A stretch of DNA of 64,000 bases from a candidate division KSB1 bacterium (GCA_034506395.1 JAPDPQ010000024.1:17038-81037); one strand, 5' to 3'; counted from the stretch's first letter, positions 8,486 through 18,840 are shown. Notes: generated from the letters alone by a model not told the origin. Program-made: numbers and translations.

Positions 8486-9229
8486 ATGGAACTTTATAAG
8501 CTAGTGAAGCTTCAAAAAATAGACACGCGGCTAATGGAATTAGAGGCGATGAAGGGAAATCTTCCTGAGCAGGTTGAAGAGCTGAGAGAAAGACTCGCCA
8601 AGTTGCAGGCGGATTTGGTGCGCACCAGAACTGAGCTGGAAGAAACAAAAAAGCAAAGTCGCAATGCGGATTTGGAGCTTCGCACATTAACCGACAAGCT
8701 TAAAAAGCATCAAGACCAGCTTTACAGTGTAAAAACCAATAAAGAATATGATGCGATCACCGTTGAGATTGAGAATTTTGAGAAACAGATTGAGGTGACA
8801 GAGCTTAGAGGGGTTGAGTTATTAGAGAAAGTTGACCGGCTTGCTAAAGAAGTGACCGGTCTGGAGCAGCAGGTCGCTGAATTCAGTCGAGCACTGAACG
8901 AAAGGGAGCAGGAGCTTCAGCACCGGCTGGCTGAGACCAATGCTGAGCACGAACAACTGATGGCGAGGCGGGATGCGCTGGTTTCAAACCTTGATCGGAG
9001 ATTATTTGCCAGTTATGAGCGGATTCGAAAAGGGCGCAACGGAACCGCGTTAGCTGAGGTTGTAAACTATACTTGTAGTGCCTGCTATGCCACGATACCA
9101 GCACAAACAGTGGTGGAAGTCCGCAAAATGGATCGGATAATTAATTGCGAAGTTTGTGGTCGAATTTTGGTGATTACCAATGAACGGCTGGAAAAACGAT
9201 TGAGCATAGATGCCGAAAGCGCAGTTTGA
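8486..9229 (+). CDS. Coiled-coil protein with C-terminal C4 zinc ribbon (zf-RING_7 family)
   Basis: This 247-residue protein is charged and helical over its first ~180 residues, with long heptad-like Leu, Glu and Lys patterns indicating an antiparallel coiled coil. Residues ~195-230 form a zinc ribbon: CSAC, then about twenty residues later CEVC. The domain layout matches the widespread family often annotated as a C4-type zinc-ribbon or nucleic-acid-binding protein; its molecular role is not firmly known to me. The ribosome site GGAGG sits ten bases before the ATG. It directly precedes rnpB, an arrangement seen in other bacteria. It has no signal peptide and should be cytoplasmic. Confidence 0.8.
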   Translation: MELYKLVKLQKIDTRLMELEAMKGNLPEQVEELRERLAKLQADLVRTRTELEETKKQSRNADLELRTLTDKLKKHQDQLYSVKTNKEYDAITVEIENFEKQIEVTELRGVELLEKVDRLAKEVTGLEQQVAEFSRALNEREQELQHRLAETNAEHEQLMARRDALVSNLDRRLFASYERIRKGRNGTALAEVVNYTCSACYATIPAQTVVEVRKMDRIINCEVCGRILVITNERLEKRLSIDAESAV

Positions 9230-9261
9230 TTTATTGAGCGATAGCGGATTTGCATAGGGTT

Positions 9262-9640
9262 GGCTTCATCATTCCAAAGTAAGGCAGACGATCGCGTTCG
9301 TCCGCCACAGGGCGGACGGATGAGGAAAGTCCGAACTCCACAGGGCAGGACGCCTCATAACATGAGGGAGGAGTGATCCTACGGAAAGTGCCACAGAAAA
9401 GATACCGTCCGCCAGTCGGCGGATAAGGGTGAAAAGGTGGGGTAAGAGCCCACCGGTCCACTGGTAACAGGGGACGCACGGTAAACCCCGTCCGGAGCAA
9501 GACCAAATAGGAGAGGAGAAGTGGCCCGCTTCGCTTGACTCTCGGGTAGGTCGCTTGAGGTCCATCGTGAGGTGGATCCCAGATGAATGATCGTCCTCGA
9601 CAGAATTCGGCTTATGACTTGCTTTGGTTTGATGAAGCCC
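9262..9640 (+). ncRNA. rnpB: RNase P RNA, bacterial class A (M1 RNA)
   Basis: This RNA is the catalytic subunit of RNase P and matures the 5' ends of tRNAs. The universally conserved blocks are present: GAGGAAAGTCCGAACTCC (9322-9339), GGTAAACCCCG near 9481, and ACAGAATTCGGCTTA near 9600-9614. The P1 helix pairs CCAAAGTAAG (9274-9283) with CTTGCTTTGG (9618-9627) through one G-U pair. The pairing continues outward past a TT/TT mismatch with GGCTTCATCA (9262-9271) and TGATGAAGCC (9630-9639), and Ts follow at 9643-9648. The outer helix may therefore belong to the precursor or act as terminator, so the mature ends are uncertain by about ten bases on each side. The GGCGGACGGA/TCCGCC stretch suits the P3 region. 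Confidence 0.93.
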
Positions 9641-9671
9641 CATTTTTATTGCTGAAGGTGAGGTTGATTAA

Positions 9672-11369
9672 ATGAATTTAAAGTGGGTTCTGCTAAATGA
9701 ATATGACAAAGAAACGGTCGATCGATTTGCACAGCAGTTACATATCCCACCTATTTTCTCAAAGATCCTATTGAGCCGCGGAATTGACACTTATGAGAAA
9801 GCGTGGTTATTTTTCCGTGGCAATTTGACTCACCTGCATGACCCATTTCTGCTCAGAGATATGAATAAAGCCGTGCAACGGATTCTCCGAGCGATCCAGC
9901 AGCAAGAACGCATTTTGATCTATGGGGATTACGATGTTGATGGGATCACTGCTGTTTCAATGCTTTATTTGCTGTTAAAACAAATCGGTGCAGATGTCCA
10001 CTTTTATATTCCCCATCGGATTCGAGAGGGATATGGGATTTCTTTGGCTGGGATTGAAGAGGCAGCTCGGCTTGGTACTCGGCTGATCATTTCAGTGGAT
10101 TGTGGCGTCACCGCTGTCCGAGAGATCGAATATGCCCAACAATTAAACATGGATGTTATTGTGAGCGATCATCATGAGCCTGGAAAGCGGTTGCCCCAAG
10201 CATACGCCATGTTGAACCCAAAATGCCCCGAGTCGAACTATCCGTTTCATGAATTAGCAGGGGTTGGCGTTGCTTATAAATTGGCCCAGGCGTTGGCTCA
10301 AGCTTTGGATTTAGATGCTTCGATAATCGAAGATTTCGTCGATCTGGTTGCAATTGGCAGCGCCGCCGATATTGTGCCATTGGTTGATGAAAATCGGATT
10401 TTCGTGAAAGAGGGCCTGAAACGCCTCAATCAAACAACCCGACCAGGGCTGAAAGCGCTGTTACAGGTAGCTGGATTGCTGAACAAACCAATTAGCACCG
10501 GTCAGATCGTCTTCATTATCGCGCCGCGGATCAATGCGGTAGGACGGATGGGAAACGCCGAGCGGGCCATTGAACTGTTCACCACGCAAGATCATGACCG
10601 AGCGCTCGAGATCGCCAATTTGTTCGAAACCGAAAACCGGCAACGAAAGAATATCGATGAAGAAACCTTCAAAGCGGCGCAGCAGATCATCGAGGATAAT
10701 TATGATTTATCCAGCTATTACAGTTTGGTCGTCGATCAGGTAGGATGGCACCCAGGAGTGATCGGGATTGTGGCCTCGCGATTGGTAGAAAAATATTATC
10801 GTCCCACTGTGATGATCTCAGTAGATGAGAATATCGGCAAAGGTTCGGCGCGAAGCATTTCCGGTTTCGATATCTACCTGGCGCTCAAACAATGTGAAGA
10901 CTTGCTCATCGGTTTTGGCGGCCATAAATACGCAGCCGGCCTGACAATTGCTCGGGACAAAATCGATGCGTTCCGTCAACGCTTTAACGAAATATCGCAG
11001 CAACAGCTTACCGAGGATTTGCTATGCCCGAAACTCAGAATCGATGGAGAGATCCGATTAAGCGATATCAATGCCACTTTTTACAAATTTCTCAAACTAC
11101 TGGCACCATTTGGTCCTCAAAACATGCGCCCTGTATTTTTGTCTCAAAAGCTTCAAGTGATTGGTACGCCAACCATAGTGGGGAACAATCACTTAAGGTT
11201 TAAAGTAAGACAGGATGGCATCGTGATGGATGCGATTGGTTTCAATTTGGGCGACCTTGTTTATCGGATTGAGCCTGGAGCGAACAATCTAGACATGGCA
11301 TACGTTATAGAGGAAAACACCTATTTGGGACGAACCACATTGCAATTACGGGTAAAGGACTTGAGGTAA
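9672..11369 (+). CDS. recJ: Single-stranded-DNA-specific 5'-3' exonuclease RecJ
   Basis: RecJ degrades single-stranded DNA 5' to 3' in recombination and mismatch repair. This 565-residue protein has the DHH phosphoesterase motifs in order: GDYDVDG (85-91), VDCG (142-145) and SDHHEP (165-170), which bind two metal ions. The DHHA1 domain follows with GVIGIVASRL and the GGHKYAAG motif. A C-terminal OB-type region completes the normal architecture, and the length is typical. The ribosome site AAGGTGAGG precedes the ATG. The gene starts 32 bp after rnpB. Confidence 0.95.
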   Translation: MNLKWVLLNEYDKETVDRFAQQLHIPPIFSKILLSRGIDTYEKAWLFFRGNLTHLHDPFLLRDMNKAVQRILRAIQQQERILIYGDYDVDGITAVSMLYLLLKQIGADVHFYIPHRIREGYGISLAGIEEAARLGTRLIISVDCGVTAVREIEYAQQLNMDVIVSDHHEPGKRLPQAYAMLNPKCPESNYPFHELAGVGVAYKLAQALAQALDLDASIIEDFVDLVAIGSAADIVPLVDENRIFVKEGLKRLNQTTRPGLKALLQVAGLLNKPISTGQIVFIIAPRINAVGRMGNAERAIELFTTQDHDRALEIANLFETENRQRKNIDEETFKAAQQIIEDNYDLSSYYSLVVDQVGWHPGVIGIVASRLVEKYYRPTVMISVDENIGKGSARSISGFDIYLALKQCEDLLIGFGGHKYAAGLTIARDKIDAFRQRFNEISQQQLTEDLLCPKLRIDGEIRLSDINATFYKFLKLLAPFGPQNMRPVFLSQKLQVIGTPTIVGNNHLRFKVRQDGIVMDAIGFNLGDLVYRIEPGANNLDMAYVIEENTYLGRTTLQLRVKDLR

Positions 11370-11451
11370 GCTTTCGCCAAATAATTCAATTTGAATAAAT
11401 CTTTATTCGATTGACACGCGACGGTTTCAATTGAATTCTTGAGAGGGGTCA

Positions 11452-12459
11452 ATGAATCGAATCAGAACGCTTGTGATTTTTAGCTTATGTGTCCTGCTGG
11501 TGAATTGTTCAAAAAAAGATAAGGGATCTTCCACGCATGCAAAAGTTAGCTTTGCTGACTCGACGGTGGTAGCGATCGTGAATGGGGAGGCGATTCATTA
11601 TGATGATGTCAAACAAGTCATCAGCCAATTTTTAAATCAATTGGGCAAAGACGTAAATCAGTTTCAACATCTTGCCTCCGATACCATGCTTTGGAATGAT
11701 GCACTGGACTGGATGATTTCCCTGAAGCTATTGACGCAGGAGGCCAAACGGCTCGATATCAAAGCAGATAGCAATGAGGTGAGGCTTGCCCTGAGCAATA
11801 TTAAGCGAAGATTTCCGAATGAGCAAAAGTTCTTTGAGGCGTTACAGCAGTCGAATCTCACTTTGGAGCAATTTCAAATCAATCTTGCCCAGGAGCTGAC
11901 AGTTCAGAAACTATTAGAACAACAGATTGCTTCTCAGATCAAGGATGTCACGGATGACGAAGCGCTCAAATATTATCAGGACCATGGGGAGGAGCTGATG
12001 CAACCGGAACAAATCCGAGTGCATCATATTTTGTTTAAGGTGTCTGAAACTGCTGATCCTGAGAAAGTCAAGGCGGTAGAGGCCAAGGCACAACGGGTGT
12101 TGGACCGGATCAAAAAAGGGGAGGATTTCGAGACGCTAGCCCGACAATATTCGGAAGATCCAGCTTCTGCACTCCGCGGTGGGAATATTGGTTTCTTTTC
12201 ACGGGGAGATATGATAAAGAATTTCGAAGACGCCGCATTTGCCCTGAAGGTAGGGCAGGTGAGCGATCTGGTTCGAACCCAATTAGGCTTTCATATTATC
12301 CGATTAGACGAGCGGAAAAGCAGCCAGAAAATGCCATTCGAAGAAGTAAAACTTGCCATTAAAGCTCGGCTCAAGCAAGAGCAGTCCAATGCACTGTTTC
12401 AGCAGTATGTCGCGGCACTCAAATCCAAGGCAGAAATCAAGCTTCGCGGCAAAGCATAA
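11452..12459 (+). CDS. SurA/PrsA-like peptidyl-prolyl isomerase lipoprotein (parvulin)
   Basis: The protein has 335 residues with a lipoprotein signal ending in LLVNC (Cys19), so it should be lipid-anchored on the periplasmic side. Residues ~38-170 look like the helical SurA N-terminal chaperone domain. Residues ~190-295 are a single PpiC/rotamase domain, with RVHHILFK, the EDFETLARQYSEDPAS block and GFHIIRLDER. Family members fold exported proteins, especially outer-membrane barrels. One parvulin domain instead of SurA's two makes it PrsA-like in layout. The upstream recJ ends 82 bp away. The ribosome site is GAGAGGGG. Confidence 0.9.
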   Translation: MNRIRTLVIFSLCVLLVNCSKKDKGSSTHAKVSFADSTVVAIVNGEAIHYDDVKQVISQFLNQLGKDVNQFQHLASDTMLWNDALDWMISLKLLTQEAKRLDIKADSNEVRLALSNIKRRFPNEQKFFEALQQSNLTLEQFQINLAQELTVQKLLEQQIASQIKDVTDDEALKYYQDHGEELMQPEQIRVHHILFKVSETADPEKVKAVEAKAQRVLDRIKKGEDFETLARQYSEDPASALRGGNIGFFSRGDMIKNFEDAAFALKVGQVSDLVRTQLGFHIIRLDERKSSQKMPFEEVKLAIKARLKQEQSNALFQQYVAALKSKAEIKLRGKA

Positions 12460-12859
12460 GGCGAAATCAGAACATATTGAGCGATTCAGGTTAAAAATCA
12501 TTTGTGTTTGTTGCATCGAATGAAATCTGAAAAAAGAATGCGATTCCTGCGAATTCAGAAATCTGATAACTTGGGTCGCTCATTGATCTAAATTCGGTCA
12601 TAGTGCTCATTTTGTCGAAGACAATTTCTATGTCTTATTTCCGTTATTTTGAAAAAAATTCCTGCTGCCGAAATGTACGGGGCTTAGTCGAATCATCTTT
12701 CCTCAAAATTTCTTGGTTATCCTCATGGCAAATCGTTCCCTTCAACGCAAATCAAATTGATCAACCTTTATTGTTTGGGCTCACCTCCAAAAGAAATCAG
12801 CAGATTTGCACCAATATACAAACTCACCCAAATTATAACTCTAACCAAAGGAGCATTTT
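12460..12859. other. 400-bp intergenic region with a decayed palindromic repeat
   Basis: No convincing gene lies here. The 86-codon frame from 12603 has no ribosome site, no recognisable content and runs into the ilvE start. At 12542-12563 lies a 22-bp segment that matches 19 of 22 bases of the palindrome at 54365-54386, with its right arm decayed. The ilvE ribosome site AAAGGAG lies at the right end. Confidence 0.45.
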
Positions 12860-13786
12860 ATGAAGCCAGAAGATGAACGAGGTAAGATATGGTTTAATGG
12901 GAAGTATGTTGATTGGTGGGATGCAAAAATTCATGTGATGTCGCATTGCGTGCATTATGGAACGTCAATTTTCGAAGGCATGAGGTGTTATGAAACGCAA
13001 AAAGGTTCGGCGATTTTCCGACTGCATGATCATATCAAACGGTTTTTTGATTCAGCCAAAATTTATCGGATGGATATTCCATTTTCGATGGCGGAAATCG
13101 AGCAAGCTTGCGTTGATATTGTCAGAGTGAATCAATTGAAATCTGCTTATATTCGGCCTTTGGTGTTTCGGGGTTACAACACATTAGGGGTAGATCCTTC
13201 AGCTTGTCCAGTGGAAGTGGTCATTGCGGTATTGAACTGGGGGGCCTATCTTGGGGAGGATGCATTGACAAAAGGGGTCGATGTTCGGGTTTCCTCGTGG
13301 CATCGGATGCATCCCAATACTCATCCTGCGCTCGCCAAGACCGGGGCGAATTATATGAACTCCCAGTTGATCAAATGGGAGGCAAAAATTGACAATTATG
13401 CGGAGGGAATTGCATTATCCAGTCAAGGATTTGTGAGCGAAGGAAGCGGAGAAAATATTTTTTTGGTTCGCAACAACGAGATTTTTACCCCAACTGTGGG
13501 CTCATCAATTTTGCCGGGAATTACTCGCGATTCCGTATTTAAGATTGCGCGGGAATTGGGTTATGAAGTGAAAGAGATGTTGATTCCTCGCGAGATGCTT
13601 TACATTGCAGACGAGCTGTTCTTTACTGGAACAGCGGCTGAGGTTTCACCGATCCGATCAGTAGATAAGATTGTAATTGGGAGTGGCACAGTTGGACCGA
13701 TTACAAAACAGATTCAGAATCGTTTTTTTGAAATTGTGAGAAGCGGAAACGATGGCGGCTATAATTGGCTGACCTTCATCAATTGA
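12860..13786 (+). CDS. ilvE: Branched-chain amino acid aminotransferase (PLP fold type IV)
   Basis: IlvE exchanges the amino group between glutamate and the 2-oxo acids of leucine, isoleucine and valine. The 308-residue length fits. Visible features are the N-terminal [11 protein letters not shown] (residues 32-42), the pyridoxal-phosphate lysine K160 in [14 protein letters not shown], the [10 protein letters not shown] loop and GTAAEVSPI near the C-terminus. The ribosome site AAAGGAG precedes ATG with good spacing. No other ilv or leu genes are nearby, so it appears monocistronic. D-amino-acid aminotransferase and 4-amino-4-deoxychorismate lyase share the fold, but the EGMR and ANYMNS motifs favour BCAT. 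Confidence 0.93.
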   Translation: MKPEDERGKIWFNGKYVDWWDAKIHVMSHCVHYGTSIFEGMRCYETQKGSAIFRLHDHIKRFFDSAKIYRMDIPFSMAEIEQACVDIVRVNQLKSAYIRPLVFRGYNTLGVDPSACPVEVVIAVLNWGAYLGEDALTKGVDVRVSSWHRMHPNTHPALAKTGANYMNSQLIKWEAKIDNYAEGIALSSQGFVSEGSGENIFLVRNNEIFTPTVGSSILPGITRDSVFKIARELGYEVKEMLIPREMLYIADELFFTGTAAEVSPIRSVDKIVIGSGTVGPITKQIQNRFFEIVRSGNDGGYNWLTFIN

Positions 13787-13883
13787 TTTGCCAGTACTTT
13801 TTGATATCGCGTCATTGAAAGAGGGAACGAAGCGACGAGACCATCTTATCAAACTTGAAAATCTAAAATGGAAAATATTATCC

Positions 13884-13980
13884 AAAAATTGCCCCACGAA
13901 ACTCACGAAAGGACACGAAAATTATTCTTTGCGATCGCACTTTAGCATCAATTTGTGTTTTTCGTGGGGCAAAAATTTGT
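13884..13980. repeat. Intergenic inverted repeat with CACGAAA direct repeats
   Basis: The 323-bp gap after ilvE holds TTGCCCCACGAA (13889-13900), which pairs with TTCGTGGGGCAA (13961-13972). Inside the left half, CACGAAA occurs three times in about 25 bases. A GCGATCGC palindrome (13931-13938) sits in the loop. On the minus strand the stem is followed by five Ts, on the plus strand by As, so as a terminator it faces the wrong way for ilvE. The rest of the gap shows nothing recognisable. Confidence 0.5.
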
Positions 13981-14109
13981 TGCATGTATCGCTTGAGTTC
14001 ATTTTAGAAATGCGGGTATAATTTTACAAAATGACTAGATTTTTTTGCCCGGAACAAACTTGACTATTGATTGTAGAATCCCAAAAATTATAGACGACGA
14101 TCAAAGATT

Positions 14110-14568
14110 ATGAGCTCGCGAAGACGCGCACGAGAATTAGCAGTTCAGGCGTTATATGCGCTTGAGCTATCGCAAAACCCAGTTGATGAGGTCAAACAAG
14201 ATGTGATTGAGCAGCAAAATGATGCCGTAGCGGTGAAGGCTTTTGCTGAACAGCTCTTCACCGCGACGGTGGAGCATTGTAGCGAACTGGACGAAATCAT
14301 CAAACACAAGGCTGTCAATTGGGATTTTGAGCGAATAGCAATATTAGATAAGCTGATCCTCAGGCTGGCGATCTGTGAATTTCTTTACTTCGAAGATATT
14401 CCGCCGAAAGTGAGCATTGATGAGGCGATCGAAATCGCTAAAAAGTTCAGCACTGCCAAAAGTGGTCAATTCGTGAATGGGATTCTGGATGCTGTGCTTT
14501 TGGAACTCCGATCCACCAATCGCCTGCACAAGACCGGTCGAGGGTTGATTGAGACCACCAGCCAATAG
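14110..14568 (+). CDS. nusB: Transcription antitermination factor NusB
   Basis: NusB binds boxA RNA with NusE (ribosomal protein S10) and prevents early termination in rRNA operons. The 152-residue all-helical protein begins with SSRRRARELAVQALYALE, the family's RNA-binding N-terminus. It carries the conserved stretch near residues 73-110 with the ILR-LAI-EFLY pattern, then PPKVSIDEAIEIAKKFS and FVNGILDAV, typical of NusB. The start ATG is followed at once by this conserved block. The gene ends 77 bp before secA, so the two may be co-transcribed. Confidence 0.95.
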   Translation: MSSRRRARELAVQALYALELSQNPVDEVKQDVIEQQNDAVAVKAFAEQLFTATVEHCSELDEIIKHKAVNWDFERIAILDKLILRLAICEFLYFEDIPPKVSIDEAIEIAKKFSTAKSGQFVNGILDAVLLELRSTNRLHKTGRGLIETTSQ

Positions 14569-14645
14569 CTGAACTTTATGGATATTGATCAGTATAAAAG
14601 CTATACTTGATGCGAATTGTTTCGAGATTTTGGTAGGGAGAAGCA

Positions 14646-17600
14646 ATGCTGGAAAAAATTTTGACCCTCATATTTGGCAGCAAACATGAGCGGGACATAA
14701 AGCGGATTAGACCGATTGTGGCTGAGATTAATGAATACTATCAACAATTTCATGAATTGTCGGACGATGCGCTTCGATACAAGACTATCGAGTTTAAACG
14801 TCGAATCCAGGAGCGAGTCAGCGATATTCAGGATCAGATTTATGATTTGCAGCAACAATTGCGTGAGGATGTGGACAGCGATGTCCCGATCGATACCGAG
14901 CGGATTAGAGAGGAAATAAAGGCATTAGAGAAAGAAGAGAAAGAAGCTATCGATGAAGTGCTTCTCGAGTTGATGCCCGAGGCTTTTGCTGTGGTCAAGG
15001 AAGCGTGCCGTCGCTTGGTGGGGCATTCCTGGTCAGTGAGCGATATTCCGATTACCTGGGACATGGTGCCATTTGATGTGCAATTGATCGGTGCAGTAGT
15101 ATTACATGAAGGCAAGATAGCCGAGATGGCAACTGGCGAGGGCAAAACGCTGGTAGCGAGCTTGCCGTTGTATCTTAATGCCTTGGTTGGCAAGGGTGCA
15201 CATCTGGTGACGGTCAACGATTATTTAGCTCGACGCGATTGCGAATGGATGGGCAAGATTTATGAGACGCTTGGCTTGGCGCCGGCATTTATTACTAACG
15301 ATATGAATCCATCGCAGCGCCAAAAGGCATATAATGCGGACATCACCTATGGCACTAACAACGAGTTCGGTTTCGACTATCTGCGGGACAATATGGCCAT
15401 TCGGGTGGAGGATGTGGTGCAACGGGGGCATTATTATGCCATCATCGATGAGGTGGATTCCGTCCTGATCGACGAAGCACGGACCCCATTGATCATTTCC
15501 GGTCCAGTGGAGCATTCAACGCAGCGCTTCGATGAAGTGAAGCCGCGAGTAGCCCAATTGGTCCGCAGCCAAACCAATCTGGTCAATAAATTGATCGCTG
15601 AGGCGGAACATCTGCTTGAGCAAGGGGAAGAATATGAAGCTGGGAAGAAGTTACTCCAGGCGAATCGGGGTGCCCCCAAAAACAAGCGGCTGATTAAGGT
15701 GCTTCATGAGCCTGGGGCCAAAAAACTGATCCATCGCGTTGAAATGGATTATTTGCGAGATAAGCGCCTGCACGAATTGGATGAGGAACTCTACTATTCG
15801 ATCGATGAGAAGACGCATGTCATTGACCTGACCGAGAAAGGTCGGGAGGCTTTGTCTCCCAATGATCCTTCCATGTTCGTATTGCCAGATTTAGCGACAG
15901 AGCTGGAGCAAATAGACAAGGACCCAAATCTTGATGAGGCGGCAAAACAAGAGGCCAAATCGCGGGTGCAAGCTGAATACGCAGAGAAGAGCGAACGCAT
16001 TCATAATATCACCCAATTGTTACGGGCATATTCGCTGTATGAGCGCGATGTCGAATATGTCGTCACCGAGGACGGGAAAGTGGTGATTGTGGACGAGTTC
16101 ACTGGCCGATTGATGCCCGGACGCCGATATAGCGATGGGCTGCATCAGGCGATTGAGGCGAAAGAAGGGGTGAGGATCGAGCGCGAGACCCAAACATTAG
16201 CCACGATTACGCTGCAAAACTTTTTCCGGCTGTACCAGAAGCTGGCGGGAATGACTGGTACCGCAGAGACAGAGGCGCATGAGTTCTGGCAGATCTACAA
16301 GCTGGATGTGGTTGTAATTCCGACCAATGAGCCAGTGCGTCGGATCGACTATAACGATCAGATCTATCGCACCAAGCGAGAGAAATATAATGCAGTGATT
16401 GCAGAGATCGAAGAAATGCATCGCAAGAATCGACCAGTGCTGGTAGGGACGATTTCGGTTGAGGTCTCTGAAACATTGAGCCGAATGTTAAAGCGAAAGG
16501 GCATCAAGCATTCGGTGCTGAACGCTAAATATCATAAAGAAGAAGCCCAGATTGTGGCCAAAGCGGGGCAACCTGGGATGGTGACTATTGCTACCAATAT
16601 GGCGGGTCGCGGGACCGACATCAAGTTAGGCAAAGGAGTTGTTCTCTGCGATGGGGGCTGTTATCTGGTTGATGACAATGGTCGGCCCATCCCAAAAGAC
16701 CTCGATCTGAGCCAATGTGAGGCGGATGTACCGTGTGGCCTTCACATCATTGGCACAGAGCGGCATGAATCGCGCCGGATCGATCGACAACTGCGCGGCA
16801 GAAGCGGTCGGCAGGGCGACCCTGGTTCATCTCGGTTTTATCTCTCGTTAGAAGATGATCTGATGCGGCTATTTGGCTCGGAGCGCATCGCCAGCGTAAT
16901 GGATCGCCTCGGGGTTCAAGATGGCGAGGTCATCCAGCATCCGATGATCAACAAATCTATCGAACGCGCGCAGAAACGCGTCGAGATGCACAACTTCGAA
17001 ATTCGGAAACATCTGCTGGAATATGATGACGTGATGAACCAACAGCGCGAAGTAATCTATAAGATGCGGTCCAATGCTTTAAGAGGGGAAAATCTCAGAG
17101 ATGTGATCCTCGACATGATCGACCAGATTGTTGAGGATCGTGTAGAATTGCATGTTGGTGACCAGAAATACGTCGAGGATTGGAATTGGGCCGGGCTGAA
17201 CAAAGACCTGCAACGCTTCTTTTTGCTCAGCCCGATGTATCACGATGGGAGTGAAGTTCCTCCAGGGTTGACCAAAGAACTGCTGATCGAGCAAATCAAG
17301 GAGAAGGCTCGTGCCAATTACGCGCTGCGTGAACGGACGATTGGCAAAGCGAATATGCGAAAGCTGGAACGGCTGGTCATGTTGCAACAGATTGATATCG
17401 AATGGCGAGACCATTTGTATGAGATGGATCAATTGAAAGAGGGGATTGGATTACGGGCTTACGGTCAGAAGGACCCGCTAATTGAATACAAAAGTGAAGG
17501 TTTTCGCGCCTTCACTGACATGTTGGCCCGCATCAACGAAGGCGTGGTAGAACTGATTTTCAAGGCGCAGATTCGCGATCAATCTCAATTTGTCCCACGC

Positions 17601-17816
17601 CGTCGGCCGCGAGTGTTGAGTGAAGTCCATGATTCTAGCGCTGGGATGGGATTTCGCACCGCAGCCGCCACCGCCTCCGCTGCTGGTCAACAGACATTGC
17701 CGCAGCAGCCAGCTCCAGGCAAAAAAGTCCCAGTGGTGGTCGGTCCCAAAGTGGGACGAAATGACCCCTGTCCTTGTGGCAGCGGCAAAAAATATAAAAA
17801 ATGCCATGGTCGTTGA
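14646..17816 (+). CDS. secA: Preprotein translocase ATPase SecA
   Basis: SecA is the motor that drives unfolded preproteins through SecYEG. The 1056-residue protein has the Walker A motif ATGEGKT (162-168), [15 protein letters not shown] (DEAD-type Walker B), the [11 protein letters not shown] and [11 protein letters not shown] helicase motifs, and a C-terminal zinc-binding SEC-C tail [15 protein letters not shown] that contacts SecB, ribosomes or lipids. Residues ~55-105 form an extra charged helical insertion before the [10 protein letters not shown] block, and ~295-390 another enlargement, which explains a length well above E. coli's 901. Similar insertions are known in Bacteroidota/Chlorobi relatives. 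The ribosome site AGGGAG precedes the ATG. Confidence 0.97.
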   Translation: MLEKILTLIFGSKHERDIKRIRPIVAEINEYYQQFHELSDDALRYKTIEFKRRIQERVSDIQDQIYDLQQQLREDVDSDVPIDTERIREEIKALEKEEKEAIDEVLLELMPEAFAVVKEACRRLVGHSWSVSDIPITWDMVPFDVQLIGAVVLHEGKIAEMATGEGKTLVASLPLYLNALVGKGAHLVTVNDYLARRDCEWMGKIYETLGLAPAFITNDMNPSQRQKAYNADITYGTNNEFGFDYLRDNMAIRVEDVVQRGHYYAIIDEVDSVLIDEARTPLIISGPVEHSTQRFDEVKPRVAQLVRSQTNLVNKLIAEAEHLLEQGEEYEAGKKLLQANRGAPKNKRLIKVLHEPGAKKLIHRVEMDYLRDKRLHELDEELYYSIDEKTHVIDLTEKGREALSPNDPSMFVLPDLATELEQIDKDPNLDEAAKQEAKSRVQAEYAEKSERIHNITQLLRAYSLYERDVEYVVTEDGKVVIVDEFTGRLMPGRRYSDGLHQAIEAKEGVRIERETQTLATITLQNFFRLYQKLAGMTGTAETEAHEFWQIYKLDVVVIPTNEPVRRIDYNDQIYRTKREKYNAVIAEIEEMHRKNRPVLVGTISVEVSETLSRMLKRKGIKHSVLNAKYHKEEAQIVAKAGQPGMVTIATNMAGRGTDIKLGKGVVLCDGGCYLVDDNGRPIPKDLDLSQCEADVPCGLHIIGTERHESRRIDRQLRGRSGRQGDPGSSRFYLSLEDDLMRLFGSERIASVMDRLGVQDGEVIQHPMINKSIERAQKRVEMHNFEIRKHLLEYDDVMNQQREVIYKMRSNALRGENLRDVILDMIDQIVEDRVELHVGDQKYVEDWNWAGLNKDLQRFFLLSPMYHDGSEVPPGLTKELLIEQIKEKARANYALRERTIGKANMRKLERLVMLQQIDIEWRDHLYEMDQLKEGIGLRAYGQKDPLIEYKSEGFRAFTDMLARINEGVVELIFKAQIRDQSQFVPRRRPRVLSEVHDSSAGMGFRTAAATASAAGQQTLPQQPAPGKKVPVVVGPKVGRNDPCPCGSGKKYKKCHGR

Positions 17817-18343
17817 GATTTATTCGAAAATATGAGAGCATCAATTCGAAACCACGAAGCCAGAGCTTCGCGGTAATTCCCATTGGAAAATACTCGCGTC
17901 CTATATCCAGAAATATTGGAAGGCGATTTCACCAAATTTCTAATTGGGCCGATGAATGTTCAATGCACTGTTCTGATAAATAAAATTTTCTTGTTTCGAA
18001 GAAAAAACGCTTGCATTCAGCAGCTTTGTTGTCTATATTCTCATAAGTTTTTTATATTGGTAAGCTCGAATTGATTATGATTCAAAGCACCATCACCAAT
18101 TGAGCGAAAATGGATGAGTGGGATCGGTGGTTTCTGAAAATCTGAAAAAAACGGGCATTGACCTGCTGGGGATTGACAAAACGAGTGAGAGAAATTCAAG
18201 ACGTAGCGCGAAGAGCTTTTTAATTGCGCTGCTCATTAAATGTTTGTAATAACGCTTGCTTTTGAAAGAAATAATGCTATATTAAAGCAAACCCCAATAG
18301 GAGATGAGAATCAGCCCGAAGAAGCAGAAGGAGTGAGGAAAAA
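17817..18343. other. 527-bp intergenic region, mostly featureless, promoter at its right end
   Basis: I see no gene or RNA here. A short GAAGC/GCTTC hairpin near 17857-17872 has no T tract. The only supported element is the promoter-like pair at 18256-18283. No clear terminator for secA is visible. Confidence 0.3.
18256..18283 (+). promoter_or_regulatory. Candidate sigma-70 promoter for the smg-topA-xer operon
   Basis: TTGCTT (18256-18261) and TATATT (18278-18283) are 16 bases apart. The predicted start near 18290 leaves a leader of about 54 bases with the ribosome site AGAAGGAG before ATG 18344. Confidence 0.4.
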
Positions 18344-18817
18344 ATGAATGAGCGCATATTGGAAATCGTAGCTTACATTGTCAATGCGATGCAATCCAGC
18401 TTAGATGATGCGCTGTTTGGCCATATTGAGAATCTCTCTCAAGCATTGATGGAACAAGGCTACACGGAGAATGAGATCAATTCTGCTTTTTCCTGGCTGA
18501 TTGAAAAAATGCCTTCAGAAGCTGATTCAAATCTAACCAACGAATCGAATTCTGCTGACTATGGCGTTCGCACATGGCACAGTTTCGATCCTCCCCCGCT
18601 TTCCCCGGCTGGCAGCAATGCCCCAATTCAATTGCGCGAATTAGATATTATCGGAGACGAAGAAATCGAACAGATCTTGGCTCAAACGTTGAAGCGCGGC
18701 AGGCAAGGGATTTCCATTGCGGAGATTAAGGCATTGGTATCCAGCTTGGTTTTCACCACGGATCCGCTCATTGATGGTTCGTTTTTTGTCTACAATAAAA
18801 ACAATCAAGTTCACTAA
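18344..18817 (+). CDS. Smg/DUF494 family protein
   Basis: The N-terminus (NERILEIVAYIVNAM, then ENLSQALMEQGYTENEINSAFSWL) matches the Smg/DUF494 family, small acidic helical proteins of unknown biochemical role. A proline-rich linker (~80-95) leads to a second helical segment, residues ~100-150. At 157 residues the length is usual. It lies 23 bp before topA, and smg-type genes are often found beside dprA or topA, which supports the assignment. The ribosome site AAGGAGTGAGG precedes the ATG. Confidence 0.75.
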   Translation: MNERILEIVAYIVNAMQSSLDDALFGHIENLSQALMEQGYTENEINSAFSWLIEKMPSEADSNLTNESNSADYGVRTWHSFDPPPLSPAGSNAPIQLRELDIIGDEEIEQILAQTLKRGRQGISIAEIKALVSSLVFTTDPLIDGSFFVYNKNNQVH

Positions 18818-18840
18818 TTTGATAACGTGTGTTTCCATAT

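Noticed and set aside
9231..9643. Minus-strand frames of 91 and 124 codons across 9231-9643
   Set aside because: They lie over the conserved RNase P RNA, whose structure explains the sequence.
12603..12863. 86-codon plus-strand frame before ilvE
   Set aside because: No ribosome site, no recognisable content, and it runs across the ilvE ribosome site and start.
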